A stretch of 50,275 nucleotides of DNA, from NCBI GenBank assembly GCA_009602735.1, contig WELA01001939.1:1067160-1117434 (forward strand), given 5' to 3'. The translations under genes were made by a program, and so were the position numbers. The notes beneath the pieces were generated by a model. That model was not told where the DNA came from. It was given only the letters and a program-made list of their open reading frames with translations, and made no database searches. The DNA comes from Mesotaenium endlicherianum (lineage: Eukaryota > Streptophyta > Zygnematophyceae > Zygnematales > Mesotaeniaceae). This document shows, in pieces, positions 23,901 to 33,000 of this stretch (within the stretch, counting starts at the first letter, position 1; every line of letters begins with the position of its first letter).

Positions 23901-24745
23901 AGACTGATGGGCAGACTGAAAGAACTAACCGAATTCTGCAGGAGGTGCCGAGAGCATGTATTAACCAAAAACAAGATAATTGGGATGACCTGTTGCCTCA
24001 AATTCAGTTTGCGGTCAACAGTGCGGTGCACGCGTCAACGGGCAAGACTCCTTTTGAACTCAGCCTGGGTAGAGTTCCTAAGTCTCCTTTAGATGTACTG
24101 GGGGAGTCTTTAACTTGCCCTGAAGGGATTGACAACCCGGTCTCCCTCCAGTTAACTCAGGAGTTTGCTGACACCCTGTCAGAAGTCCAACAAAACCTGC
24201 ACAAAGCTCAAGAAAACCAACAAAAATACGCTAATCAACACCGTCGGGAGCTGACATTTTCTAAGGGCGATTTAGTCAAACTGCATTCCCAGCACCTGTA
24301 CCTCCCTGGTGTGGTCAAGAAAAAGCTTGGCCCCGTCTGGGTCGGTCCATATTCGGTGGTACGTCGTGTCGGTCAGAATGCTTACAAACTGAACATGTCA
24401 GCGGACTACAAGGGTCACCCGGTCTTTAATGTCTCCTTCTTGGAACCATACATCAAAGGTGATACACTGTTCACAGGTCGGTTACCTGTCCATTCGGAAT
24501 CGGTCCCCGCTATCCGGGACGGCAACCCTGAGGAATATGAGGTCGATGAGATTTTAGACGCTCGCTCGGTCCGTCGATCGTCTAAATATGTCATGAAGTA
24601 TCTCATCCGATGGAAGGGTTACGATGCCTCTGGAGACACTTGGGANAGACACTTGGGAGTTTTAAGACCAGCTGACCAATGCCAAAGGGGCGTTGAAACG
24701 GTTCCACCTTTGGGCGGCTGGGACACCGCCCTAATTGTCCATTGA
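20913..24745 (+). pseudogene. Element C pol (decayed): protease, RT, RNase H, integrase, chromodomain
   Basis: Protease [18 protein letters not shown] with FLEDILFF (22321-22344, where the second Asp pair is Glu-Asp), RNase [15 protein letters not shown], the integrase zinc finger CNQCQRNK, core motifs ISDRDSKF and [14 protein letters not shown], and chromodomain YLIRWKGYDASGDTW are all in order. Stops occur at about 21193, 21655, 21807, 22446, 22605 and 22951 and a frameshift near 22410. The piece 22985-24645 is open and includes the whole integrase. An N at 24646 duplicates GACACTTGGGA and shifts the chromodomain frame, probably an assembly artefact. Confidence 0.9.
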
Positions 24746-24785
24746 GTAGACATGGGAAGGTGACAGGAGGTCCTTTCTCCATATA

Positions 24786-24855
24786 AGTTGGAGGGGGATG
24801 TGACAGTTAGTGACAGTTGTGACAAGCAGCCCACCTTTAAAATTAAGTTGGAGGG
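24786..24855 (+). promoter_or_regulatory. Two PPT-like motifs between pol and ORF2 (element C)
   Basis: AAGTTGGAGGGGGA (24786-24799) is followed by TGTGACAGTTAG, and a second AAGTTGGAGGGA lies near 24844-24855. Element E has both at 43428-43440 and 43484-43495. Confidence 0.6.
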
Positions 24856-25052
24856 AGTGGTATTCTGTTTCAGGATCAGCCGGAAAATCTCTGATAACCA
24901 TATTACACACTCAACCTGCGCTCACACTCACTTTCTCTCTAACTCAATTTTCCCTTATATTCACTCACACCAGGTATTTCACACTAGGAACTCTCCTGAT
25001 CGCGTTCCTCTTCATCAAGGGCACTCAGTAGCGGCAAAATATTATGACTTCA

Positions 25053-25082
25053 CTAACTGCATTGTGTTTATGATTGAGCAGG
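25053..25082 (+). promoter_or_regulatory. Predicted 3' splice site before ORF2 start (element C)
   Basis: CACTAAC (branch-point-like) is followed by a T-rich stretch and GATTGAGCAG, one base G and the ATG at 25083. A possible donor CCAG/GTATTT lies near 24973. The same bases occur in element E at about 43690-43722. Confidence 0.6.
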
Positions 25083-26594
25083 ATGACTCAAAAGTCGGAA
25101 CTCAAGAGGAAGAGAAGGGCGGAAGAGGCACATGCAGAATACTTGCAATTCCGTGGAGACATCGTATCATCCTCCATCTCCGCTCGAGAATCACATCGAC
25201 TCCAACAACAGCGGGAGGCACAGAGGAAGAAGGAGGAGGAGGAACAGGCCAGACTGAGGCAGGAAGAACTGGACAGAAAAGCTGCACAGGAAGCCAAGAA
25301 AGCAGAGGAGGAGAGGCAAGCTGAGGAGAGGCGGAAGCATCAGGCTGAAGAAGAGCAGAGGAGAATCAGCAGCTACCGCTACACAGTACTGGGCAAGGGC
25401 TTCGATCTACTGGAGGAGGCCTTCAAGTATGCTCAGAGAAGTCGCAGCGAGTCACAGAAGGACATCCTCCAGAGGGAAGGGGAGACATCCAAAAACTTTG
25501 ACAAGTATATAGAGGTCTGCACGGGGCTCCTCCTCTACCACGATTACGCCAGGATGGTAGGATATACAATCGGAGAGGCCAAGGCAATGGCCCAGGTGAA
25601 CAAAGCAGGAGCTGTCTCGATTCCTGGTATCTGGGGGGCAGATAGGGTCATCAGGATGATCCCCATGGACGCGGATAGCTTCAAGGACTCAACATCCCCT
25701 AACAGGTTCAAGGCCGTGTATAATGAGGTGGAGAGAAGGAGCTGGGAATTCTTGGCCAGGGAAACCAGTCAGCTAGACTTTGCAGGGCACTGGTACCCTT
25801 GTACTCTTAAAAGGACAGACCCTGCCTTCTTTCAAAAGCCCACCAATTTGCGGTGGATGACCATCAACATGAGGGACCAGCAGAATGACAGGGCAACGGA
25901 TGAGGATTTCCTGACAGACCTAAAGGGGAACATAGTATTGCCCCCTCACATTGCGGCTTGGGACCCAAGATTGGATGGAGTCAGAGACTGCATGAACCAA
26001 GAAATGCAGGGCGACAGAAGCAGGGCCCGAGAGTCATTCTCAAAAGGGAAGCACGCTTATGCCAAATGGGCTAGCAAGCAGGGGAAAAAGGACCTGTATG
26101 CGGTCCGGACTCAGCAGCCCCCACCAGCACCCAAAAGGGGAAGGTCAGTGGGATATTCTTTTTCTCGGGAAGAACTGGAGCAGCTGACAGAAGAGACCCC
26201 AGAAGTCTCAGAGGAACCCGGGGACGGAGAAGAGGAGGAGTCAGAGGAAGACGAGGAGGAAGGCGAGGAGGAGGACACTAGCCTCGCCGTGATCCTGACA
26301 CCTGCCACATCCCCTGTCAGGGAGAAGACGGGGTTGGCCCTGCAGCAGCTCGCTGAAAAGGAGGATATCACTTGGCTGGGAACTGCCAGAGGACAGAACC
26401 CATCTCCAGGCACGGAGACCCAGTCAGAGAGGGCAGACAAGAGGGCTGCTAGAGAAATAGCCAAAGGCCTGCCGGCATCTCATTCGCAAAGAGGGCATGT
26501 ACCCTTAACTCATGTCATGCAACATCCTTTTGGGATGCCGATATATGTACCCGTCAGTTTGAGGGCTGCCCAGGAGAAGGCTGCCTCCATTTAG
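25083..26594 (+). CDS. Type II ORF2 of element C: coiled-coil protein of unknown function, intact
   Basis: The 503-residue protein is not one I recognise. Residues 1-95 are almost all Glu, Arg, Lys, Gln and Ala, a predicted coiled coil. The domain from about 97 to 360 shares ordered blocks with type I: YRYTVLG, YARMVGYT, RVIRMIPMDADSFKD, YNEVERRSWEFLARE, HWYPC, RWMTINM, LPPHIAAWDPRLDG and FSKGKHAYAKWA. An acidic tract (about 378-402) and a conserved end (GHVPLTHVMQHPFGMPIYV) follow. There is no signal peptide or membrane segment, so it is not an envelope protein. The ATG at 25083 is chosen because it follows a splice-acceptor-like site. It stays open although gag-pol of the same element is dead. 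Confidence 0.85.
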   Translation: MTQKSELKRKRRAEEAHAEYLQFRGDIVSSSISARESHRLQQQREAQRKKEEEEQARLRQEELDRKAAQEAKKAEEERQAEERRKHQAEEEQRRISSYRYTVLGKGFDLLEEAFKYAQRSRSESQKDILQREGETSKNFDKYIEVCTGLLLYHDYARMVGYTIGEAKAMAQVNKAGAVSIPGIWGADRVIRMIPMDADSFKDSTSPNRFKAVYNEVERRSWEFLARETSQLDFAGHWYPCTLKRTDPAFFQKPTNLRWMTINMRDQQNDRATDEDFLTDLKGNIVLPPHIAAWDPRLDGVRDCMNQEMQGDRSRARESFSKGKHAYAKWASKQGKKDLYAVRTQQPPPAPKRGRSVGYSFSREELEQLTEETPEVSEEPGDGEEEESEEDEEEGEEEDTSLAVILTPATSPVREKTGLALQQLAEKEDITWLGTARGQNPSPGTETQSERADKRAAREIAKGLPASHSQRGHVPLTHVMQHPFGMPIYVPVSLRAAQEKAASI

Positions 26595-26866
26595 TTTTAG
26601 ACCCTGCAGGAGGAAACAGCACAGTTACTGCGTTCTCCGCCGGGTCCCTACACGGAGCCTCCCTCTCTGACAGGCTTCAGAAGACCCCAAGACAGGAGGA
26701 GGACTGACTCCCCTGACCATAGGGCCCCAGGGGCATCTGCCTCTTAAAGGCGGAGGGCCAGGGGCACAGCATGCTGGAGGGGAAAGGGACCAGTAATTTC
26801 AATTGGGGAAACCTATGTACCCTGTGTCAATGTTGTCGAGGCGACAACGTGTTAAGTTGGAGGGAC
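26595..26866 (+). other. Element C 3' untranslated region with hairpin and PPT
   Basis: After the ORF2 stop come about 230 bp with further ORF2-like remnants in a shifted frame (SPPGPYTEPPSL). Then the hairpin GTTGTCG-AGG-CGACAAC (26832-26848) and the PPT AAGTTGGAGGGA (26854-26865), one base before the LTR. Confidence 0.75.
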
Positions 26867-27286
26867 TGTAATGAATCAGTATATTAGTTGATATAGTATT
26901 TATTTAAATATAACAGTTTAATAAGTTCAGCCTGCTGAACTCTAGTTAATAATCAGTCTGCTGGACTTTATATTTAATATCAGTTTAATGACTCAGCCGG
27001 AAGCAACAGGTTGGAGTCAGCTTAAGTCAGCTTGCTGACACATTCTTTGCAGCCAGCTGACTTCCGTACTCGGTAGCAGCGAACTGCCTCGATATGCATC
27101 TAAGTGTGGTATGTTAGATGAATGGCCAGATGACATCCCTATGGTGGATGGCGATTCGGGATGATGGGAGATGGGGGTGGATTTGGTTAATCGAGGTCCT
27201 ACCAACGTGGTTATCTCTCGGGTAGGCTGTGCCATCGCACTGGCCGTTGAACAGTAAACTAATTCCATGTACATATGCTAGGCATT
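26867..27286 (+). repeat. Element C 3' LTR, truncated
   Basis: The first 420 bp of a Family 2 LTR, starting TGTAATGAATCAG. It stops at ATATGCTAGGCATT where the left LTR of element D begins in the opposite orientation. Confidence 0.9.
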
Positions 27287-28002
27287 TGAAATGAATCGAC
27301 TTACCAAAAAAGCGATTAACAACTAATAAAGATGTTTATATCAGTAATCTTTATGGCGATTTCCGTTAACTGGTTAAACGGCAAAGGACAATACACTAGC
27401 AGTGAATAATACTCGTAAGTCAAATGCGAGTAAACTAGCATCAATAATGCAAATCAGTGAACTCATACATAAGCAAGGTTAGAAGACAGTGCGTATCAAT
27501 GGCTTCTTGCCTTGGATTCAGATCTCTCTCAGTAAGCTGTACAGGAGAGTTGGCCTCGTTTCCGAATGCCGAACTCGAGAGCAATGCCTAGCATATGTAC
27601 ATGGAATGAGTTTACTGTTCAACGGTCAGTGCGATGGCACCGCCTACCCGGGAGTTAACCACGTTGGTAGGACCTCGGTTAACCAAATCCACCGCCATCT
27701 CCCATCATCCCGAATAGCCATCCATCATAGGGATGTAATCTGGCCATTCATCTAGCATATCGTACTTAGGTGTAAGTCAAGGCAGTTCGCTGCTACCAAG
27801 TACGGAAGTCAGTTGGCTGTCAAAGAATGGGTCAGCAAGCTGACTTATATGGACTTCAGCCTGCTGCTTCCGGCTGAGTCATTAAACTGATAATTATGTA
27901 AAGTCCAGCAGACTGACTATTAACTAAAGTTCAGCAGGCTGAACTTAATTAACTATTATGTCTAAATGAATATTATATCCACTAATATACTGATTCATTA
28001 CA
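27287..28002 (-). repeat. Element D 3' LTR
   Basis: A 716-bp copy; on the minus strand it starts TGTAATGAATCAG and ends GATTCATTTCA. Confidence 0.92.
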
Positions 28003-28003
28003 A

Positions 28004-28038
28004 TCCCTCCAACTTAACTTGTTGTCGCCTCGACAACA
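28004..28038 (-). promoter_or_regulatory. Element D 3' PPT and adjacent hairpin
   Basis: On the minus strand the hairpin TGTTGTCG-AGG-CGACAACA (28038-28020) is followed by AAGTTGGAGGGA (28015-28004) and the LTR. Confidence 0.8.
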
Positions 28039-28115
28039 TTAAACTGCCAAAGCCTTAAATGAAGGAACTGACCTTGACCAGCCTCCCCTACTGACTGTCT
28101 TCTCACCCTGTCACC

Positions 28116-29792
28116 TTAAGGGGTTGTTCCTAGGGCTTCAGGATCAGGAGACGGAGATCTGGACCTAGATCTGGACAGCCCTGTAGGTCTGTCAGCTGGC
28201 CTTCTAAAGAACCCTGTTTGCTCTAAAGTTGGGCCTCGAGGAGAACGAAGGATGGTAGCCTGTTCTTCAACCACTTGGGTGTTGATCCCCACATAGACAG
28301 GCATTCCAGTAGGATGCTGAAATACATTGGCTAGAGGTACATGCCCCTGAGCGGAGGGGGAGGCTGGCATACCTCTGGCCCACCCGCGTGTCCCTCTTCT
28401 GGCACCCCTGTCCTCTGGGGATTTCTGCCTGTGTCTGTAGCCCAGTACAGTCAGATCAGCTTCTTCCCCTGCTTGGGCAGGTGGGCTGGGGGAGCGAGCG
28501 CGAGGTCCAGTTGTCGCCATAACGGGGATCACATTCCACACACCTGATCGTGGTTCTTTAGGAAGTGCCACTGCCTGTCCCTGGGTATCCTGAGTACCTG
28601 CTGCTGATGCTTCTCCTCTGCCTTGTTCTTCTTCCTCATCCTCCTCATCCTCCTCCTCGGAGAGAGTAGGGGTCTCGTCCACTAAGTCGTCCTGCTCCCT
28701 AGTAGACATGGAGTAGTCTACCGACCTCCCTTTCTTAGGGCGCGCTGGAGGTTGCTTGGCCTTCAGCCTACTGATATCTATCCGGCCTGCATTCTTTGCC
28801 CATTTGACAAAGGCATGCTTTCCCTTAGAGAAGTACTCTCTTCCCCTCCTCCTATGTTCCTTGGTCTCTGCATTCATATTGCTCAGGCATCCATTCAGCC
28901 TGGGGTCCCAAGGGGCAATGTGAGGTGGTAGGATGAGATAGCCGTCTAGGCCATAGTGGAAGTCATCCGGTTGGGCTCGGTCACACTCCTGCTTCTTATT
29001 TGTGACGGTCATCCACCTCCAGTCTGTTGGCTGCTGGTAGTACTGGGGTCCGTGCTCAGCCTTCCTCAGTTTACACGGGAACCAGTGGGGAGAGAACATC
29101 TGCTGTCCTGCTTCCCTGGCCAAGTACTCCCAGCTCCTTCTCTCAACTTCATTGTAAGCTGGCAGGAGTGTGAGGTAGAATACCGTATCCTTAAAGCTAT
29201 CGGGCCGCATGCTCACCATCCGGATGAGTCTCTGATCTCCCACTATTCCCGGTATGGGGACCGGCTTGTCCTCTGAATCATCTGCGAGATACCGGGCCTG
29301 CTCTGCTGTATAGCCCACCATCTTAGCATAATCTTCGTAAAGGACCACGCCGGTGTGTGTCTCGATGTACCTGTCCAGTGCTGTAGCTCCTTCCTTCTGT
29401 AGCAGTGTTGTCTGTTCCAGCCTGTTGATCTCCTGGGCTGCCAGCAATGCTTCCTTCAGGTTATCGAAGTTTTGGCCACCCACCACAGTATACCTGTAAG
29501 TGGCCAAGCTCTTCTGTCTGTCCGCTTCAATCTTTTTTCTTTTCTCCTCTTCTGCCGCTGCCGCTTCTTCTTGCTGTTTCTTCTGTCTCTCCTCCTCAGC
29601 CTTCCTGAGGTTTTCCGCTTCCTGATCCTTCTTCCTCTGTGCCTCTTCTGCCGCCTCTTGTTGCTTGCGGACCCTTTCTTGTTCTCTCCTGGTGAGGGAC
29701 GTCGCCGCCAGCTCCTTCTGGTATTGCTCCATTGTCCTCCTGGCTTCTTCTGCCTTGCGCTTTCTGTCCTCCTTTTGTGTGGTGGGCGCCAT
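28116..29792 (-). CDS. Type I ORF2 of element D: coiled-coil protein of unknown function, intact
   Basis: The 558-residue protein is of no family I recognise. Residues 7-95 are a charged coiled coil (EAAEEAQRKK, EERQKKQQEE). A compact domain runs from about 98 to 340 with YRYTVVGG (99-106), YEDYAKMVGYTAEQA (152-166), GDQRLIRMVSM (185-195), PAYNEVERRSWEYLARE (211-227), HWFPC (236-240), WRWMTV (258-263), LPPHIAPWDPRLNG (288-301) and FSKGKHAFVKWAK (321-333). An acidic run sits at 378-389, and the end is Arg/Ser-rich (SRSRSRSPSPDP), with GHVPLANVFQHPTGMPVYV before it. No signal peptide or membrane helix is seen. The ATG at 29792, directly after a CAG acceptor-like site, is preferred to the in-frame ATG 24 bases upstream. 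It may be a nucleic-acid-binding or particle-associated accessory protein (inference). Confidence 0.86.
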   Translation of the reverse strand: MAPTTQKEDRKRKAEEARRTMEQYQKELAATSLTRREQERVRKQQEAAEEAQRKKDQEAENLRKAEEERQKKQQEEAAAAEEEKRKKIEADRQKSLATYRYTVVGGQNFDNLKEALLAAQEINRLEQTTLLQKEGATALDRYIETHTGVVLYEDYAKMVGYTAEQARYLADDSEDKPVPIPGIVGDQRLIRMVSMRPDSFKDTVFYLTLLPAYNEVERRSWEYLAREAGQQMFSPHWFPCKLRKAEHGPQYYQQPTDWRWMTVTNKKQECDRAQPDDFHYGLDGYLILPPHIAPWDPRLNGCLSNMNAETKEHRRRGREYFSKGKHAFVKWAKNAGRIDISRLKAKQPPARPKKGRSVDYSMSTREQDDLVDETPTLSEEEDEEDEEEEQGRGEASAAGTQDTQGQAVALPKEPRSGVWNVIPVMATTGPRARSPSPPAQAGEEADLTVLGYRHRQKSPEDRGARRGTRGWARGMPASPSAQGHVPLANVFQHPTGMPVYVGINTQVVEEQATILRSPRGPTLEQTGFFRRPADRPTGLSRSRSRSPSPDPEALGTTP

Positions 29793-29822
29793 CCTGCACA
29801 TGTAACCAGGGCACAAGTTAGT
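29793..29822 (-). promoter_or_regulatory. Predicted 3' splice site before ORF2 start (element D)
   Basis: On the minus strand a perfect TACTAAC is followed by a pyrimidine-containing stretch, CATGTGCAG, one G and the ATG at 29792. A nearby donor candidate CTGTAAG/GTAAAC lies at about 29896; a stronger one (ATG/GTAAGG) overlaps the gag start at 35312-35304. Confidence 0.65.
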
Positions 29823-29997
29823 AGGATATGGACCTTTGTCATAGGGATTGCAGGAAGTATGTTAGTATTTAGTATAGTGGCTTCGCTGCTGTTTACCTTA
29901 CAGGATGATTGCTAAAAGTTGACGTAGTTGCGATGCGCTACACATAAACGTATGAGTGTGTTTTTATCGCTCTCGCTCACTAACTGTCATATATTTT

Positions 29998-30009
29998 CCC
30001 CTCCAACTT
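29998..30009 (-). promoter_or_regulatory. PPT-like motif between pol and ORF2 (element D)
   Basis: AAGTTGGAGGGG on the minus strand, followed by AAAATATATGACAGTTAG. It is in the same place as the motifs in A, C and E. Confidence 0.6.
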
Positions 30010-30059
30010 AAATGGAGACAGGACCGCCTGTCACCTTCCCGTGTCAACTGAAATGACAG

Positions 30060-33000
30060 TTATGGAGGGACTCCAGCGGCCCGAAGGTGGAACCGTGTCA
30101 ACGCCCCTTTGGCATTGGTCAAGTGGTCCTTAAACTCCCAAGTGTCCCCAGAGGCATCGTAACCCTTCCATCGAATGAGGTATTTCATGACATATTTAGA
30201 CGATCGACGGACCGAGCGAGCGTCTAAAATCTCATCGACCTCATATTCCTCAGGGTCGCCGTCCCGGACAGCGGGGACCGGTCCCGGTTGGACAGGGAAC
30301 CGACCTGTGAACAGTGTATCACCTTTGATGTACGGTTCCAGGAAGGAGACATTAAAGACCGGGTGCCCCTTGTATTCAGCTGACATGTTCAGTTTGTAAG
30401 CATTCTGACCGACACGACGGACCACCGAATATGGACCGACCCAGACAGGGCCAAGCTTTTTCTTGACCACACCAGGGAGGTACAGGTGCTGAGAATGCAG
30501 TTTGACTAAATCCCCCTTGGAAAATGTCAGTTCCCGACGGTGTTGATTAGCGTATTTTTGTTGGTTTTCTTGGGCCGTGTGCAGGTTTAGTTGGACCACT
30601 GACAGGGTGTCAGCAAACTCCTGAGTTAACTGGAGGGAGACCGGGTTGTCAATCCCTTCAGGGCAAGTTAAAGACTCCCCCAGTACATCTAAAGGAGACT
30701 TAGGAACTCTACCCAGGCTGAGTTCAAAAGGAGTCTTGCCCGTTGACGCGTGCACCGCACTGTTGACCGCAAACTGAATTTGAGGCAACAAGTCATCCCA
30801 ATTATCTTGTTTTTGGTTAATATATGCTCTCAGCACCTCCTGCAGAACTCGATTAGTTCTTTCAGTCTGCCCACCAGTCTGAGGGTGGTTTGCTGTGCTG
30901 AGCAGCTGTTTGACCCCCATTAACCCCATTAAAGCTAGAGGTGAATTTTGAGTCTCTGTCTGAGATGATATTAGAAGGTAGCCCATGTTGGCAGACTACA
31001 TGGTTGTAAAACTGTCTCGCTGTTTCGAGTGCAGTGACTTTGACAGTTGTGGGGATGAAAATGACCATTTTTGTCAGTTTATCCACGACTACCAGTATCG
31101 AATCATGCCCATTCGTAGTTCGTGGCAGTGTGACCACCCAGTCCAAGGATATAGTTTCCCAGCATCCAGCTGGGATGGGTAGTGGTTGCAAGAGACCTCC
31201 GGGTGGTGTGTGCCGAGACTTATTTCTCTGACACTGGTCACAGGACTTGACATATTTCAAGACCTCCCGGGGTAACCCCTCCCAATGATAATGTTTTGCC
31301 AGTTTGCCAACAGTTTTGGCCTGCCCCAAATGTCCACCCAGGAGACTGTCATGAGCTTGACTCAGTAAGAGAGACCTTATTTCCAAGTCATTAGGAATGA
31401 CCAGCTTCAGCCTGCCTGAAGTGGTTTCAGACACCCAGACCCCCCCCTTGAGCTTATACCCGAGTGCAGTAGCACGGCACACACCAGTAGTGGGGCTGGG
31501 CTCAAATGATGGGTCAGAAAGGTAGGCTTTCCTAAGTTGTTCAAGGAAGGACTTTTTCACCTTGAGTGAAGTGAGTGCACACAGGACTTTATCTACAGCA
31601 TGCTGACTAAAGTTCCTTTCTTGCAAGTCAGGTCTTCTAGAGAGTGCATCAGCAGGATTCAACTTCCCTGGTTTGTAGTCGATCTGGACTTGGAACTGCT
31701 CCAGCATCTGGCTCCAGCGGTTCTCCCTCCTCGACAGCTTGGACTTCTTCTGAAAGTGGGTCAGAGCTAGATGATCTGTAATCACCTTAAAAGCTTTACC
31801 ATGTAAGTATGCTCTCCACTGTTTGAGCACATGAATGATAGCTAGCAGCTCTTTATCATGCACTGAGTAATTAATTTCCGCTGGATTAAATTTCATAGAC
31901 TCATACAACACAGGATGCCACTCCTGCCGTACCTTACCATCCTTTGTGGTTTTGTCAGCAGGCTGCAACAAAATAGCACCCAAGGCAAAGTCAGAGGCAT
32001 CAGTAACCACCTGCACCGATTTGTTGGGGTCATACATGGCTAGCACTGGGGCAGAGCAGAGGGCATCTTTAAGGGTCTGGAAGGCAGCCTGCTGCTCTTC
32101 CCCCCACACATACCCTATGTCTTTCTTAGTAAGGTCAGTCAGTGTACTGGCCTTTGTGGAATAATTCTCAATAAATCTTCTATAGTAGTTAGCCAACCCG
32201 AGGAAGGATCTAACTTCAGGGACAGACTGTGGTACTGGCCAGTCCCTTATGGTCTGGACTTTCTTAGGATCCACACTGATGCCCTCTTTACTGACAACGT
32301 GGCCTAAGAATTCAATACTTTCCTTAAAGAAATCACACTTGCTCATTTTAGCATACAAGTGATTTTTTCGCAGAGTGTCCAGGACTAATTTTAAGTGTTT
32401 AGTGTGTTGAGCTTCATCTTTAGAGAAATTTAAAATATCATCCAGGAAAACTTGCACAAACTTATCCAAATAAGGTCTGAAAATGTCATTCATAGCACCC
32501 ATAAAGGTAGCAGGAGCATTAGTCAGTCCAAATGGCATCACGTTGAACTCATAGTGTCCATAACGTGTGCGGAAAGCAGTCTTGTGTTCATCCCCCTCAG
32601 CAATTCTGATTTGATGATAACCACTCTTGAGATCTATCTTACTGAACACCTTAGCGCCAGACAGGGTATCAAGCAAGTCCTCGATTCTGGGTAAAGCATA
32701 CTTGTTCTTTACTGTAATTCTGTTCAGGGCTCTGTAATCCACACACATCCGCATACTGCCATCCTTTTTCTTAACAAATAGGATAGGTGCGCCGTACGGT
32801 GATTTACTGGGAGAAATGTAACCATTTTCCTCCAGCTCTGCAATCTGTGTTTTCAACTCCTCACTCTCCAAATAAGACAAGCCATACGTGCGTTGCCAGG
32901 GTGGCTGGCTACCAGGTAATAAATCAATCCTATGATCTACTTCCCGCTTAGGGGGTAGTCCTGGAGGCATATTAAACACATCCGTGTACTGAGCAACAAT

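Larger units (their letters stand above)
19032..27286 (+). mobile_element. Element C: Family 2 chromovirus, dead gag-pol but intact type II ORF2
   Basis: Order: LTR, PBS, gag, pol, PPT-like motifs, type II ORF2, hairpin, PPT and a truncated 3' LTR (26867-27286). Gag and pol contain at least ten stops plus a gag deletion and an RT active-site change. ORF2 has no stop in 503 codons. The 3' LTR is cut by the left end of element D. Confidence 0.9.

Noticed and set aside
24788-25324. Open frame overlapping the start of type II ORF2
   Set aside because: It runs through the non-coding leader, the splice-site region and an alternative frame of the coiled coil; it is duplicated in element E only because the elements are copies.
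25083-29792. ORF2 as an envelope gene
   Set aside because: Its position matches env, but neither type has a signal peptide, a membrane helix, or Cys/glycosylation-rich ectodomain features.
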